Shown in pieces: positions 16,882 through 26,845 of a DNA stretch of 59,404 nucleotides. The stretch spans positions 1 to 59,404 of the forward strand of contig JAKFGP010000049.1 in NCBI GenBank assembly GCA_021502835.1. The letters run 5' to 3'. Made by a program: the position numbers and the translations under genes. The stretch is from Streptomyces thinghirensis. GTDB lineage: Bacteria > Actinomycetota > Actinomycetia > Streptomycetales > Streptomycetaceae. Each line of letters opens with the position of its first letter. Positions within the stretch are counted from its first letter, which is position 1. The notes under the pieces are model-generated. The model had not been told where the DNA came from. It saw only the letters and a program-made list of their open reading frames with translations, and made no database searches.

Positions 16882-19028
16882 TTCACGTGCCCAGCGTGCC
16901 CAGGCGGGTGCTTCCGTGTTCGGCGTTATGTCGGTGAGCACCCGGTCCTGGGGGTGAGCGGCAGTTCCCGGAAGCGGATGCCCGTGGCGTGGTGGGACTG
17001 CGTTGCCTATTGCCGTGTCGAGCCGACGATGCCGGGATCTCCCCGATCCCCTTGCTGCTCCATGGGGTTGAGGTGGGCGTCCTCCCCGTCGACCCAGTGC
17101 GCCTCCACCGCCGCCACGTCGGCGTGCGCTGGCACGTGGATAAGAGGCCGAGGGTCGGACTCGGCGAAGTCGCCGAACGCGGAGTCCACCGTGCTGTCCT
17201 CGGTCAGCGCCATGCCCAGGCCCATCGTCATGCCCCCGATGAACTGCGAGCGGGCCGGGCCGGGCGTTGAGGATGCGCTCCGCCGCGAAGACGCCGAGCA
17301 GCCGCGTCACTCTTACCTCACCGGTGACCGTGTCCACGGTCACCTCGGCGAAGTGCGTCGCACAGCGTCGCGTGGCGTAGGGGCTCTCGGCGTCGGCGGT
17401 CCCGGAGGTGTCGGCGTCGGCCGCGACGCCCTCGTCGGGCAGCGCGAGCAGCTCGGCCAGCCGGCCGGTCAGCTGCACGCACGCCTCGTGCACGGCCCAA
17501 CCCCATGAGGCGGTGCCTCGAGGAGCCGCCGGCCATCGGCGCGAAACCGATGTCGCTGTCGGCGACTTCGATACGGACCCGGTCCAGCGGGACACCGAGG
17601 CGTCGGCCGCGACCCGGCGCAGACCGTCCGGGCGCCGTCCCGATGTCGGTCGCGTTGACGCGCACCACGAAACCGCCGTCGGGCAGGGGCCCGCGCGGAC
17701 GCCGCGCACGGCGACACCAGGACCGGATACGGCGGCCGCGGCCACCCCGCTGCCGATGAGCAGCGGTCCGGCAGCGCGGAGCACGGGCGCGGATCGCGGC
17801 CCTCCCACCCGAAGCGGCGGGCACCCTCGCGCAGGCACTCCACCAGATGCCTGCTGCTGAACGGCTCGCCGCTGTCGGGCTCGGTCTCCGGCTCGTTGCG
17901 GATCCGCAGCTCCACCGGGTCCATGCCGAGTTCCACGGCCAGTTCGTCCACGCGGACTCCAGCGCGTACATGCCGGGGCACTCGCCGGGCGCGCGCATCC
18001 AGGACGGGCGTGGGCACATCGAGCCGCACCACTCGGTGGGCCGTGCGCAGGGGCGGGGGCGGCGTACATGACGCGCGCCGGAACGCCGCCTGTTCCACGA
18101 ACTCCCTTCACCCGGAGGTGCTCGCGTGTCACCTGACGGAAATAGAGGGACGTGAGCCGGCCGTCCGCGTCGGCGCCGAGGCGCAGCCGGTGCAGGGTCG
18201 GCGCGCGGTGGCCGATGACGGCGGGCAGGTAGCGGCGCGGCAGCGCGACGGTGACCGGCCGGCCGGTCTCGCGTGCCGCCATCGCGGCCAGCACCACCTC
18301 GGGGCGGGCGTGCGCCCTTCGACCCGAAGCCGCCGCCCACGTGCTCGGCGAGCACCGTGATCCGGTCCTCGGCACCTCGAACATCCTGGCGAGTTCCGTG
18401 CGCATGGCGCTGGTCCCCTGGCTGGAGGAGTGCACGGTCAGCCGGTCGCCGTCCCACTGCGCCGTGCTGGTGTGCGGTTCCATCGGGTGGTTGTGCAGTG
18501 GCGGTATCCGGTACTCGACGTCGACGCGCGTCGCCGACGAGGCGAAGGCGCCCTCGGGGTCGCCGTGTTCGGTGACGGCCGGAAGCCGCCGTTGGCGGAC
18601 TCGGGGACGTACGCCTCGGATGCGCCGCGGTGAGCGTCACGTCGTGGCCCTCCGCCTCGTACGTGACACGGACGGCGGCGGCACCGGCGCGGGCCCCCCC
18701 GCCTCCAGCGTCTCCGGCTACCACCAGGCCGACGAACCAGCCCCGGTGCGGTACGTCGGGCTCTGCAGCAGGGCCAGGGTGGGGTCGTCCGGGTCCCCGA
18801 GCCGGGGCGCGTTCTCGTGCGTGAGCACCGCGAGTACGCCGGGCACGGCGAGCGCGGGGCAGGGTCGACGCCGGTCACCCGGCCCCGCGCGACCGCCGCC
18901 GGCACGGGCCAGCCCTGGGCGCGGCCCGGGAGTCGTACTCGGCGGCGTACCGGGCGGTGCCGGTGACCTTCTCCCGCCCCCTCCCGGCGCTCGACCGGAG
19001 CGCCCAGGACGGTTTCGGTGCCGGTCAT
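16870..19028 (-). CDS. paoC: Molybdenum-binding subunit of an aldehyde/xanthine-type oxidoreductase (PaoC-like)
   Basis: This is the large catalytic subunit of a molybdenum-cofactor hydroxylase, of the XdhA/CoxL/PaoC class. Family blocks in order are [90 protein letters not shown], the [11 protein letters not shown] block and [38 protein letters not shown] and a final IGEIGIVGST with the cofactor-side Glu complete the set. The ATG at 19028 gives [20 protein letters not shown]. Length about 720 aa agrees with PaoC. There are many shifts, so residue-level conclusions are unsafe. It is the last gene of a three-gene minus-strand operon. The substrate may be an aromatic aldehyde or purine; sequence alone does not decide. 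Confidence 0.87.
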
Positions 19029-19053
19029 GGGGTCCTCCTCGTGGACGCCGGGT

Positions 19054-20047
19054 TCAGGTGGTGGCGGGCGGCGCGAGGCGGCCCAGTACGTCCAGGGACA
19101 GCCGGCGGGCCAGCGGCACCTGTAGGCGTTGTCCCGCAGCGGCTCAGCGGCGGCCAGCTTCCAGGTCGACGGCGTGCTCGAACGCCGCCGTGGTGGGCGC
19201 CGCGCCCACCAGCGCGTCCTCGGCCCGCCGCGCCCTCCAGGGCCGGTGCGCCAGGGCTCCGAAGGCGATGCCGGCGCGGTCCTACCACCCTTCCCGCATG
19301 TGCAGGACGACGGCGACGGAGGCCAGGGCGAAGGCGTACGACGCCCGGTCGCGGGCCTTGCGGTACGCCGACGGCAGCCCGGCCGTGGCGGACGGCAGGA
19401 CCACCCCGGTGATCAGCTCGCCGGGATGGATCTCCGTGTCCCGCTCCGGGTGCGGGCCCGGCAGCCGGTGGAAGTCGGCGGCGGGCACACTGCGCGTGCC
19501 CGCGGGGCCGTGCAGCTCCACGCGCGCGTCCAGGGCGACAGAGCGCCACCGCCATGTCCGAGGGGTGGGTGGCGATGCACTGCTCGGGTGGCCGAGCACC
19601 GCGTGGTCGCGGTGCACGCCCTCCAGCGCGCCGCAGCCGGTGCCGGGCTCTGCGCTTGTTGCACGGCTTGGACAGGTCCTGGAAATAGGGGCAGCGGGTG
19701 CGCTGCAGCAGGTTGCCGCCCGTGGTGGCGGCGTTGCGCAGTTGTCCCGAGGCGCCCGCCAGCAGGGCCTGGGACAGCGCCGGGTAGCGGTCGCGGACGG
19801 CGGGGTGCGCCGCGAGGTCGCTGTTGCGGACCATCGCGCCGACCCGCACGCGCGCCGTCGGGCAGCTCCTCCACCGCGTCCAGCGGGAGGCGGGTGATGT
19901 CGACGAGGGCGGCGGGCGTCTCCACGCCGAGCTTCATCAGGTCGAAAGGTTGGTGCCGCCGCCGAGATAGCGGGCGCCGGGGTGGGCGGCGAACGCGTCG
20001 GTGGCCTCCTCGACGCTGCCGGCCCGTACGTAGGCGAAGGGCTTCAC
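19054..20047 (-). CDS. paoB: FAD-binding subunit of the molybdenum oxidoreductase (PaoB-like)
   Basis: This is the middle electron-transfer subunit of the complex. It has the FAD-binding motif [20 protein letters not shown], then [20 protein letters not shown] and [20 protein letters not shown] with KPCNKR. The Cys in RCPYF and PCNKR resembles the [4Fe-4S] insert of PaoB-type enzymes. Later blocks are [30 protein letters not shown] and [20 protein letters not shown]. The GTG start at 20047 overlaps the stop of paoA (GTGA at 20044-20047). Shifts lie near 19950, 19850, 19650, 19595 and 19545; the in-frame stop near 19285 is probably also an error. About 330 aa matches the family. Confidence 0.87.
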
Positions 20048-20606
20048 GGGATCACGTCCTCGACGGCGTCGGCGATGCGCGGATACGCACCGCACCGGCA
20101 GATGTTTCCGCTCAGCCGCTCGCGGATCTCGTCCCGGACCAGCGGAACGGGCTCACCGGAGGCGCCGCCGGGTCGGTGACGTGGGACGGGTGTCCGGCCG
20201 CGGCTTCGGCGAGCACTCCGACCGCGGAGCAGATCTGGCCCGGCGTGCAGTACCCGCACTGGAAGGCGTCGCGCTCCAGGAACGCCCGCTGCATCGGATG
20301 CAGTTCCTCCCCGTCCCCGGCGAGCCCCTCGACGGTGGTGATCTCGCAGCCGTCCAGGGCGACGGCGAACAGCAAGCAGCTGTTGACCCGCCGCCCGTCC
20401 ACCAGGACCGTACAGGCGCCGCACTGCCCGTGGTCGCAGCCCTTCTTGGCGCCCGCGAGGCCTGAGATCCTCCCGCAACAGGTCCAGCAGGACCCGGCGG
20501 TGGTCGACGGTGAGGGTGTGCGGTTTGCCGTTGACGCGGAGCCTGGTCTCCGATCGGGACGTCTGAGGTGGGGAAGCGGGGCGGTGCCCTCGTGCTGGCT
20601 GTCCAT
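20044..20606 (-). CDS. paoA: 2Fe-2S subunit of the molybdenum oxidoreductase (PaoA-like)
   Basis: This is the small iron-sulfur subunit that passes electrons from the molybdenum site to FAD. It carries the plant-ferredoxin-type cluster motif GCDHGQCGACTVLVDGRRVN with later Cys in NSCLL. The C-terminal cluster domain has AFQCGYCTPGQICSA and SGNICRCGAYPRIADAVED. The leader TRLRVNGKPHTLTVDHRRVL is typical. I place the start at the ATG at 20606; a longer N-terminus with an export signal, as in some PaoA proteins, cannot be excluded. Shifts lie near 20550, 20465 and 20160. It is first in the operon and is coupled to paoB by GTGA. No molybdenum insertion chaperone gene is in this window. Confidence 0.88.
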
Positions 20607-20720
20607 GGCGTCGATGACCTTCCGGGACGGGCCGTGCTGCCGTTCCGTCCGCGTATCCACGTCGGGCCGGCTGACACGTGAGGGTGCCCTCAGTCGGCGG
20701 GCCCGTCCTAGGGTGGCGCC

Positions 20721-21421
20721 ATGACCACGGGATCCGCGGAACGCCCACATCCGGCTCACGTCGTGCGCGACGCCTACGAAGCCTCTCGCGGCGGTGGTCC
20801 GCCCGCTGGGGGAGGACGACTCGTGGCTGCCGACCCACTGCACCGGATGGGCGGTCCGCGATCTGGTGTTCCACCTGCTCGCGGACGCCCAGCGGCCCTT
20901 TTTTTGGTGGCCCCTGCACACGCCCACCGGTGACCCCCTCTGACCGGGACGCCGTCACCTACTGGCGGGACTGGACGCCCGATACCGACGGCGCGGTCCA
21001 GGAGCGCGCGCTGGAACCGGGTCTGCGCCGGCATGATCCCCGAATTCGGCCAGTTGAAAGACCTGTATCTGGAGACGGCGGCGGCCGCGGTCACGGCCGC
21101 GTCGGCGGCCGAGCCCCGGAGCCGCGTGGGCACCCAGGGACCGCCGTCCTGACCGTCGCCGACCTGCTCACGACCCTCGGCGTCGAGGCGACCGTCCACC
21201 ACCTCGATCTGACCGTGGCGCTGCCCACCGCACCGGGACCGTCCCTCGCCGGGCTGACCGCCGTCCGCGCCACACTCGACGGACTCCTGGGCCGCCCGGG
21301 TGCCGCTGGATTGGAGCGACGAGCACTACGCCCCGCGCCGCCACCGGCCGCACACCGCCTCACCGAGAGCGAACGGCACGCCCTGGGACCCGACGCGGAC
21401 CGCGTCCCGCTCTTCGGCTGA
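20721..21421 (+). CDS. Maleylpyruvate isomerase-family (mycothiol-linked, DinB-like) protein
   Basis: This is a four-helix DinB-like protein of the mycothiol-dependent maleylpyruvate isomerase family. The N-terminal domain shows VVRPLGEDDSWLPTHCTGWA then VRDLVFHLLADAQR, where the His in FHLLAD is the usual first metal ligand. The middle shows FGQLKDLYLETAAAAVTAAS. The block LLTTLGVEATVHHLDLTVAL carries the HHLDL motif with further metal-binding His. The C-terminus has LDWSDEHYA. The ATG at 20721 lies on the strand opposite to paoA with a divergent spacer of about 115 bases. Shifts lie near 20790, 20900, 21035, 21110, 21300 and 21345. Substrate unknown; the family covers many detoxifying or uncharacterised proteins. 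Confidence 0.78.
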
Positions 21422-21475
21422 CCGAGCCGCCCGGCCGGCGGCCCGGACGGCGCCGCCCGCCGGGCCCGGCGGCGG

Positions 21476-22609
21476 TCAGTCCCTCGCGTGCGGCGCTCTG
21501 CCGCGCGGTGCCCGGCTCGCCGGCCTCGGCACGCGGTGTCCGGCCCGGGCCTCTGAACCTCTCCAGCGTGCGGGTCAGACTCCGCAGCGGCGACACCTGG
21601 GGCGCCTCGGCCGGCGGGGGACCGGTGGGGGCGGACGCGGCGGACTCCGGTACGCGGCCAGGGCCTCGGCCGCGCGTTCGGCCGCCTCCCGGTACAGGTC
21701 CCGGGACTGCGTCATGGCCTCCAGCGCCTCGGCGTACATGGCCACCAGCTTGCGCTCGCGGTCCAGTTCCTCCGCCATGGTCAGCAGCCGCCAGTCCTCC
21801 CGCAGCGCGGTGAGGGCCTCCTCCGCGCCGTCCGGCAGCGGCCTCGGCAGCGCGGCGAAGGACGTCACCGCCGCGATCAGGGCGGTGGGCTCGGAGCCGT
21901 CCAGGAAGACGGAGCGGACGGAGAAGTCCCCGGCCTCGTAGTCCGCCGGGACCGGGAAGCCGGGCAGCACCACGGCGCCGCCGCGCGCGGCACCTGGACG
22001 CCGAAGTCCTCCAGGGCCCCAGTTGACCACCCGCAGTTGCTGCGGCGCGGCGCGGTGCTCGACGGCACGCGGTGCCGCAGGCCGGAGGCAACCGGTCCGC
22101 CAGCGGCACCCGGCCGCGATGGTCGGGGGTCATCGCCTCGTGCACGACGACGTGGATGTTCCACGGGCTGCGCCCGGCCGCCTTGAGCAGCCGGCGCAGG
22201 GTCTTGTCGTCGTCGGGCAGGGTGTTGATGCCCCGCAGCCGCAGCCCTGGCGGCGTCGCGGTCCCAGGTGACGTCCGGGTCGTCGGGCCAGAACATCGTG
22301 GCGGGGGGAGGCCAGGCGGGGATCCCAGGCCTCCTCGGCCTCCGCGAGCAGGGTCCACTCCTGCCCGCCGGCCGAACCGGGCGCCAGGACCAGTCTGGCC
22401 CGCACCGTGACGGCGCCCGCGCCTTCCAGCGCGCCTCGAAGATCCGAGGGCCGACGGCCTCGCCGTCCGGCTGCTCCTCGGCGGGCAGTTCCAGGAAGTC
22501 GTCGATGACGCGGCTGTCCCTTGAGCCGCTGCAGGGTGTGCCGGACGGTGTCCTCCGCCGAGGATCCGACGTGGCGGCCGCGAGCGGGCCACACCGTGGG
22601 CGGAGTCAT
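21476..22609 (-). CDS. Unrecognised protein with coiled-coil C-terminus
   Basis: I do not recognise this family. The reconstructed frames give about 370 aa: an N-terminal ARGRHVGSSAEDTVRHTLQR, then IDDFLELPAEEQPDGEAVGP, ARLVLAPGSAGGQEWTLLAE, DDKTLRRLLKAAGRSPWNIH with VVVHEAMTPDHRGR and GGAVVLPGFPVPADYEAGDF. A long helical part follows, LLTMAEELDRERKLVAMYAE and MTQSRDLYREAAERAAEALA, suggesting a coiled coil. The C-terminus is Pro-rich and disordered. The helical part is conserved-looking in codon usage and is certainly coding. Start (22609) and end (21476) are estimates. It converges on the isomerase-family gene and diverges from the SDR gene. A role as a structural or signalling protein is only a guess. 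Confidence 0.55.
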
Positions 22610-22837
22610 GGGGCGGGCGGTGGCAGAGGTCGGGCATGAGTCCATCGGGAGGCAGAAGGGGGGCACGGACACGCCGCAAGTATCGTCGCCGCAGGTCAGC
22701 GGAGAGCACCTGGGGGTCCGCCGAGCGGGCGGGGCGCGGCACCGTTCGCGGTGCGGTGGGCGGCGCACGAGGTGCGCCATGGGCGAGGGTGGACAGGAGT
22801 ACTGCGACCGACCGTACGGCACGAGAAGGAGCGACCG

Positions 22838-23634
22838 ATGAACCTCGACCTCGGCGGACGAACCGCGCTGGTGGACCGGATCCTCGCAGGGCATCGGAGC
22901 GGCGATCGCCGCCGGCCTGGCCCGGGCCGGCGCCACCGTGGGCGTCAACGGACGCGACGCCGGCCGCCTGGAGGAGAGCGTCGGAAAACTGCGCGCCGAG
23001 GTGCCGGACGGGGAGTTCGTGCCGGTCGCGGGCGGACCTCGGCACCGCGGAGGGCGCCGAGCGGGCCTTGGAGACGCTGCCCGACGTGGACATCCTCGTG
23101 AACAACCTCGGCGTTTTCGGTGCGGTGCCAGCACTGGAGATCAGCGACGACGAGTGGCGCCGCTACTTCGAGATCAACGTCCTCGCGGGCGTCAGGCTGA
23201 CGCGCGCCCATCTCCCCCGGATGAGGGAACGGGGCTGGGGCCGGGTGCTGTACATCGCGAGTGACTCGGCCGTCGTCGTCCCGGCCGAGATGATCCACTA
23301 CGGGGTCTCCAAGACGGCACTGCTCGCGGTGAGCCGTGGCTTCGCTAAGGAGGCGGCGGGCAGCGGTGTCACGGTGAACTCCGTCATCGCCGGACCCACC
23401 CACACCGAGGGGCGTCGAGGACTTCGTGTACCAGCTGGTCGACCGGGAGCTGCCCTGGGACGAGGCCCAGCGCGCCTTCATGCGCGAGCACCGCCCGCAG
23501 TCGCTGCTCCAGCGGCTGATCGAGCCCGAGGAGATCGCCAACCTCGTGGTGTACCTGAGCTCGCCCAGGCATCCGCCACGACCGGCGCGGCCGTCCGCGT
23601 CGACGGGGGCTACGTCGACTCGATCCTCCCGTAG
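22838..23634 (+). CDS. Short-chain dehydrogenase/reductase (SDR)
   Basis: This is a classical SDR of about 265 aa, a cytoplasmic NAD(P)-dependent oxidoreductase. The Rossmann start LGGRTALV is followed by a glycine motif damaged by shifts near 22890 (GIGAAIAAGLARAGATVGVN is still readable). Next come DVDILVNNLGVFG (the NNxG motif), GRVLYIASDSAVVVPAEMIH with the catalytic Ser, and YGVSKTALLAVSRGFAKEAA with the YxxxK pair. PEEIANLVVYLSSP and GAAVRVDGGYVDSILP close the gene. The ATG at 22838 has AAGGAG upstream. Note the Asn-Asn-Leu-Gly in place of NNAG. Specificity is unknown. Confidence 0.9.
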
Positions 23635-23654
23635 TCACTCTCCCGGGCCCGTGG

Positions 23655-24716
23655 TCACTCTCCCGGTGCCGCGCGCCGCCGGTCCGTCTCGTCCCAGGCC
23701 CGGGTGTCGCGCGGCTCCACGTACGGCTCCTCCTCGGGCGGGTGGCCGCCGTCGATCACACGCTGCCGGGGCAGTTCGGCGTCGAACTCGAGGCCGAGCA
23801 GGATGGCCAGGTTCGTCACCCACAGCCACACCAGGAAGATGATGACACCGGCCAGAGTGCCGTACGTCTTGTTGTACGAGCCGAGAAGTTGGCCACCAGA
23901 ACGCGAAGCCGGCGGAGGCGAGCAGCCAGATCAGCAGGGCGACGACGCTGCCCGGCGAGATCCATCGAGCCCTTGACCCGGGCGTTCGGGATGGCCCGGT
24001 CCGGCGATCGCGATCATGAACGTGACGAGCACGACCAGCACCGGCCACTGGCGATCGACCACACCGTGCGTGGCGGTGTCGCCGACGCCGAGCGCGGTGC
24101 CCACCTGCTGGGCCAGACCGCCGGTAGGAACACGACGATCAGCGCGCTGACCACGGCGAGCACCAGCAGCACCACGGTCAGGGCCACCCGCAGCAGCAGC
24201 ACCTTCCACACCGGGCGCCCTTCGGGCATGTCGTAGACCGCGTTGGCCGAGCGGATGAACGCGGCCACATAGCCGGACGCCGACCAGATGGCACCGACCA
24301 GGCCGACCACCGCCAGCACGGAGCCCAGACCGGCCTTGGCCTGCAACTGCTCCACCGCGTTGGTGATGACGTCCCGTGCGGCCCCGGGCGCCAGCTGCTG
24401 GATGTTGTCCAGCACCTCCTGGGTGACGGACTGCCCGGCGATCCCCCAGCAGCGAGACCAGCACCAGCAGGGCCGGGAACAGCGACAGAATCCCGTAGTA
24501 GGTGAGAGCGGCGGCGCGGTCGGTCAGCTCGTCGTCCTTGAACTCGGCGACCACGCGCCGCAGCAGCGAGGACCACGAGCGCTTCGGCAGATCGGTGGGG
24601 GAGTCGGGAGCGGCGCGCTCGCTGGAGGAGCCCGGACCGTAGTCCTCGGGCGCCGTCTCGTCCGTGGTGTCGTCCTTCGGGTGCTTCCCGCGATGGGGAA
24701 GATGCAGTCGGGCCAT
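23655..24716 (-). CDS. YihY/BrkB-family inner-membrane protein
   Basis: This is a membrane protein of about 350 aa of the YihY family, whose members are often misnamed ribonuclease BN; transport or envelope roles are suspected. The hallmark DDELTDRAAALTYYGILSLF is followed by PALLVLVSLLG. Membrane segments SVLAVVGLVGAIWSASGYVA, ALTVVLLVLAVVSALIVVFP, SVVALLIWLLASAGFAFWV and GVIIFLVWLWVTNLAILLGL follow in family order, then EFDAELPRQR. Both the N-terminus (Glu/Asp/Pro-rich) and the C-terminus (EEEPYVEPRDTRAWDETDRR) are charged and cytoplasmic. The start is the ATG at 24716. Shifts lie near 24450, 24120, 24000, 23965 and 23900. Confidence 0.88.
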
Positions 24717-25055
24717 GGGCCCCGGGTTGCCAGTCTCGGCGTGTCCACGCACCCGTGCGCGGGAAGCGCGCCGGGTGTGCGGCCGCCACCCGGAACCGCG
24801 TCGTTCACCCGTGGTCCGGGACGGCCCGCCGTCCCACAATGGTCGGCGCGGACAGGTCCGCCCGTCATCCGCTCCAGGGGCGGGCCTGCCCGCGCCACCC
24901 CTCGCCCGACGGGCCCTCGCACGGCCGAAATACCGCAGTATGCCGGAGCGCGCGCACGTTCCTCTGGAAAATGCCAAAGCGCTCACCAGATGCGTGCACT
25001 TTCCGTAGTCTCGGCGTCACGTTCGCGGTACAGCCGTGCGGGGAGAGGATCCGGC
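24717..25055. other. Divergent intergenic region
   Basis: This spacer of about 340 bases lies between the YihY-family gene (leftward) and the Roadblock module (rightward). It has no convincing coding frame of its own. It becomes locally AT-richer at 24955-25015, as expected for promoters. GGGGAGAGG at 25040-25048 is the ribosome site of the first module gene. I saw no clear operator or structured RNA. Confidence 0.6.
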
Positions 25056-25445
25056 GTGCCCGGAATCGACGAAAGTCTGCTGGAAGCCATGCGGCTGCCC
25101 GGCGCACGGGGCGCGTCGCTGGTCGACTGGATCAGCGGGCTCGCCCTGGGCGCCGTGGGCGAGGCGCCGGGCGGCGACTGGGAGGCGACCGCGGCGGGAG
25201 ACCGCGGAACTGGCCCGGCACGTAGCGGAGAGCGGCTCCCTGGCAGCGGCCGTCGCGCCGGAGAAGGAACCGCCGGTCGAGGACATGATCGCACCACCGC
25301 CGACGCCTACCACCTGCTCAGGTTCGTCAGCACTCCGTTCGACAGCACCGTCTTCCTCCACCTGTGGCTGGATCGCAACGACGGAAACCTCGCCCTGGCC
25401 CGCATCAGGCTGTCCGAGATGGCGGATCGACTGGTGCTCGGATGA
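25056..25445 (+). CDS. Roadblock/LC7-like small protein (first of module)
   Basis: This protein of about 128 aa is related in layout to the protein at 26846-27219. The key stretch RGASLVDWISGLALGAVGEA parallels [20 protein letters not shown] there. Later DAYHLLRFVSTPFDSTVFLH and LALARIRLSEMADRLVLG parallel [20 protein letters not shown] and [15 protein letters not shown]. Both fit the Roadblock/MglB fold. It starts at the GTG at 25056 after GGGGAGAGG. Two compensating shifts (near 25195 and 25295) alter the middle only. It is followed four bases later by the DUF4388-like gene. Roadblock proteins usually regulate small GTPases or scaffold polarity complexes; no GTPase gene is adjacent. Confidence 0.72.
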   Translation: MPGIDESLLEAMRLPGARGASLVDWISGLALGAVGEAPGGDWEATAAGDRGTGPARSGERLPGSGRRAGEGTAGRGHDRTTADAYHLLRFVSTPFDSTVFLHLWLDRNDGNLALARIRLSEMADRLVLG

Positions 25446-25449
25446 CCAG

Positions 25450-26220
25450 GTGACGACCACCTGGACCACGCACGAAACGACGTCGGCGGCTCTCGGCGCA
25501 CTCGCGGCCGAAGGGCGACCGGCGCCCTGTCGGGGAGCGGGGCATCGTCTACCTCGCGGCGGGCCGGGTCGTACACGTCGAGTCCGCCTTCACCCCGGAC
25601 CCTCGGAGCGCTGCTCACCTGCAGCGGCGCCGTCGCGCCCGACGGCTGGTGGGACGCGGTCGACCACGGCGGCAGGCAGGCCCGGGTCGGACACCGGCTC
25701 GTGGAGCGGCCGGCTCGCCGCCGGGGCGCTGGAGGTCTGCCACCCGGGCGCGCTGTTCGACGCCGCGTACTTCGTCCTCGCCCACGACACGCGCGACACC
25801 GCTTCCGGCCCGGCGGCGGTGCACTGGCTCGGCGCGGTCCGGTCCGTACCGGTGGACGTCGTCGTCCGCGAGTCGGACGCCGGTAGCGCCCTGCTGGACC
25901 GGATCTGGCCGGACCCCGACATCGACACCGTCCCCCTCACGCGGGTGCCCGACGCGGGTGGGCGCCCTGCCGGTGCGGCGCGGCCGGACCCTCACCAGGT
26001 CGACGGTGTCCGCACGGCGGCGGAGATCGCCTCGGCGCTCGCCTGCCGCACGTACCACACCCTCGTCGAACTGCGCCGCCTGGCCGCAGACGGCCTCGCT
26101 CACCGCCGCGCCGCCCGCTCCCGCCCCCGTCACGCCGGGCCCGAGCCCCCGCGACGTGGTGTGGGACGACCGGACACGGCCCTGCTGCGACGGCTTCGAG
26201 ACGCCTTGGAGGCCCTGTGA
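25450..26220 (+). CDS. DUF4388-like regulatory protein with C-terminal winged-helix-like region
   Basis: The N-terminal part has an effector-like sequence, ALSGERGIVYLAAGRVVHVE with ESAFTPDLGALL. This resembles the DUF4388/PATAN pattern of a short domain in which the peptide expresses a GxIYFxxGxIVHA motif, followed by VGHRLVERGRLAAGALEV. Then come AAYFVLAHD and PDPDIDTVPLTRVP. The last 80 residues, QVDGVRTAAEIASALACRTY with HTLVELRRLAADGL, look like a winged helix or the usual DUF4388-associated bacterial domain. The start is the GTG at 25450. Shifts lie near 25535, 25600, 25690 and 25960. It sits between two Roadblock-like genes, so it probably works with them. PATAN/DUF4388 proteins take part in polarity or motility control elsewhere. 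Confidence 0.55.
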   Translation: MTTTWTTHETTSAALGALAAEGRPAPCRGAGHRLPRGGPGRTRRVRLHPGPSERCSPAAAPSRPTAGGTRSTTAAGRPGSDTGSWSGRLAAGALEVCHPGALFDAAYFVLAHDTRDTASGPAAVHWLGAVRSVPVDVVVRESDAGSALLDRIWPDPDIDTVPLTRVPDAGGRPAGAARPDPHQVDGVRTAAEIASALACRTYHTLVELRRLAADGLAHRRAARSRPRHAGPEPPRRGVGRPDTALLRRLRDALEAL

Positions 26221-26258
26221 TACGCGCGCGTCCGACAGCGTGCCGAAGGAGACTGCTC

Positions 26259-26794
26259 ATGGCCGTCGAGAGCGACGTCCTGGACGAACTGCACCGACTG
26301 CGCAACCGCGTACCCCAGTTGACCGGATCGCTCGCGGCCACCGTCGACGGGCTCGTGCTGGCCCACGACGCACCGGGCACCGAACCCGAGGGCCTCGCCG
26401 CGCTCACCGCCGCCGCCCTGGGGGTCGCGCACCGCATGGCCGACGCCACCGCGCGCGGCGGGTTCCGCGAACTGCTGCTGCGCGGGGCCGACGGCTACGT
26501 CGCCACCTACGCGGCCGGTCCGGCCGCCGTGCTCCACGCTGCTCGCCGACGGCCGGGTCAACGTGGGCCGGCTGCACCTGGAGGGCCGGCGCAGCGGCGC
26601 CCGGATCGGGGAGCTGGTCGTCGACCGCATCGGCCAGGGACCGGGGCCGCTCCCCGGCCGCGGAAGCCGTCGAACACGTCACGGCGCCCGCCGGGGAAAC
26701 GGCCCGCCCCATCGGCACCCTGCCGGTGCGCACCCCGCAGCGGCCCACACACCAACCGAGTCCCCAGATCGGCGGCCAACGCCGGCCGACCTGA
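26259..26794 (+). CDS. Roadblock/LC7-domain protein (second of module)
   Basis: This is a clear Roadblock/LC7 protein of about 178 aa. [20 protein letters not shown] then [20 protein letters not shown] is the family's first helix and beta hairpin. [20 protein letters not shown] and [20 protein letters not shown] follow, and [20 protein letters not shown] matches the last strand and helix. The C-terminal 50 residues are Pro/Thr-rich and probably disordered. The ATG at 26259 has AAGGAG nearby. Shifts lie near 26535 and 26650. It belongs to the same rightward group as its neighbours, with about 40 bases to the preceding stop. The usual partner would be a Ras-like GTPase, absent here. Confidence 0.8.
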
Positions 26795-26845
26795 TCGACG
26801 GCACTACCGATCCCGTACCGATCACGTCCGGAAAGGAACCCACGC

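Noticed and set aside
22130..24986. Very long overlapping open frames on both strands
   Set aside because: They are GC-skew shadow frames rich in Arg, Pro and Gly without family motifs, and real genes explain the same bases.
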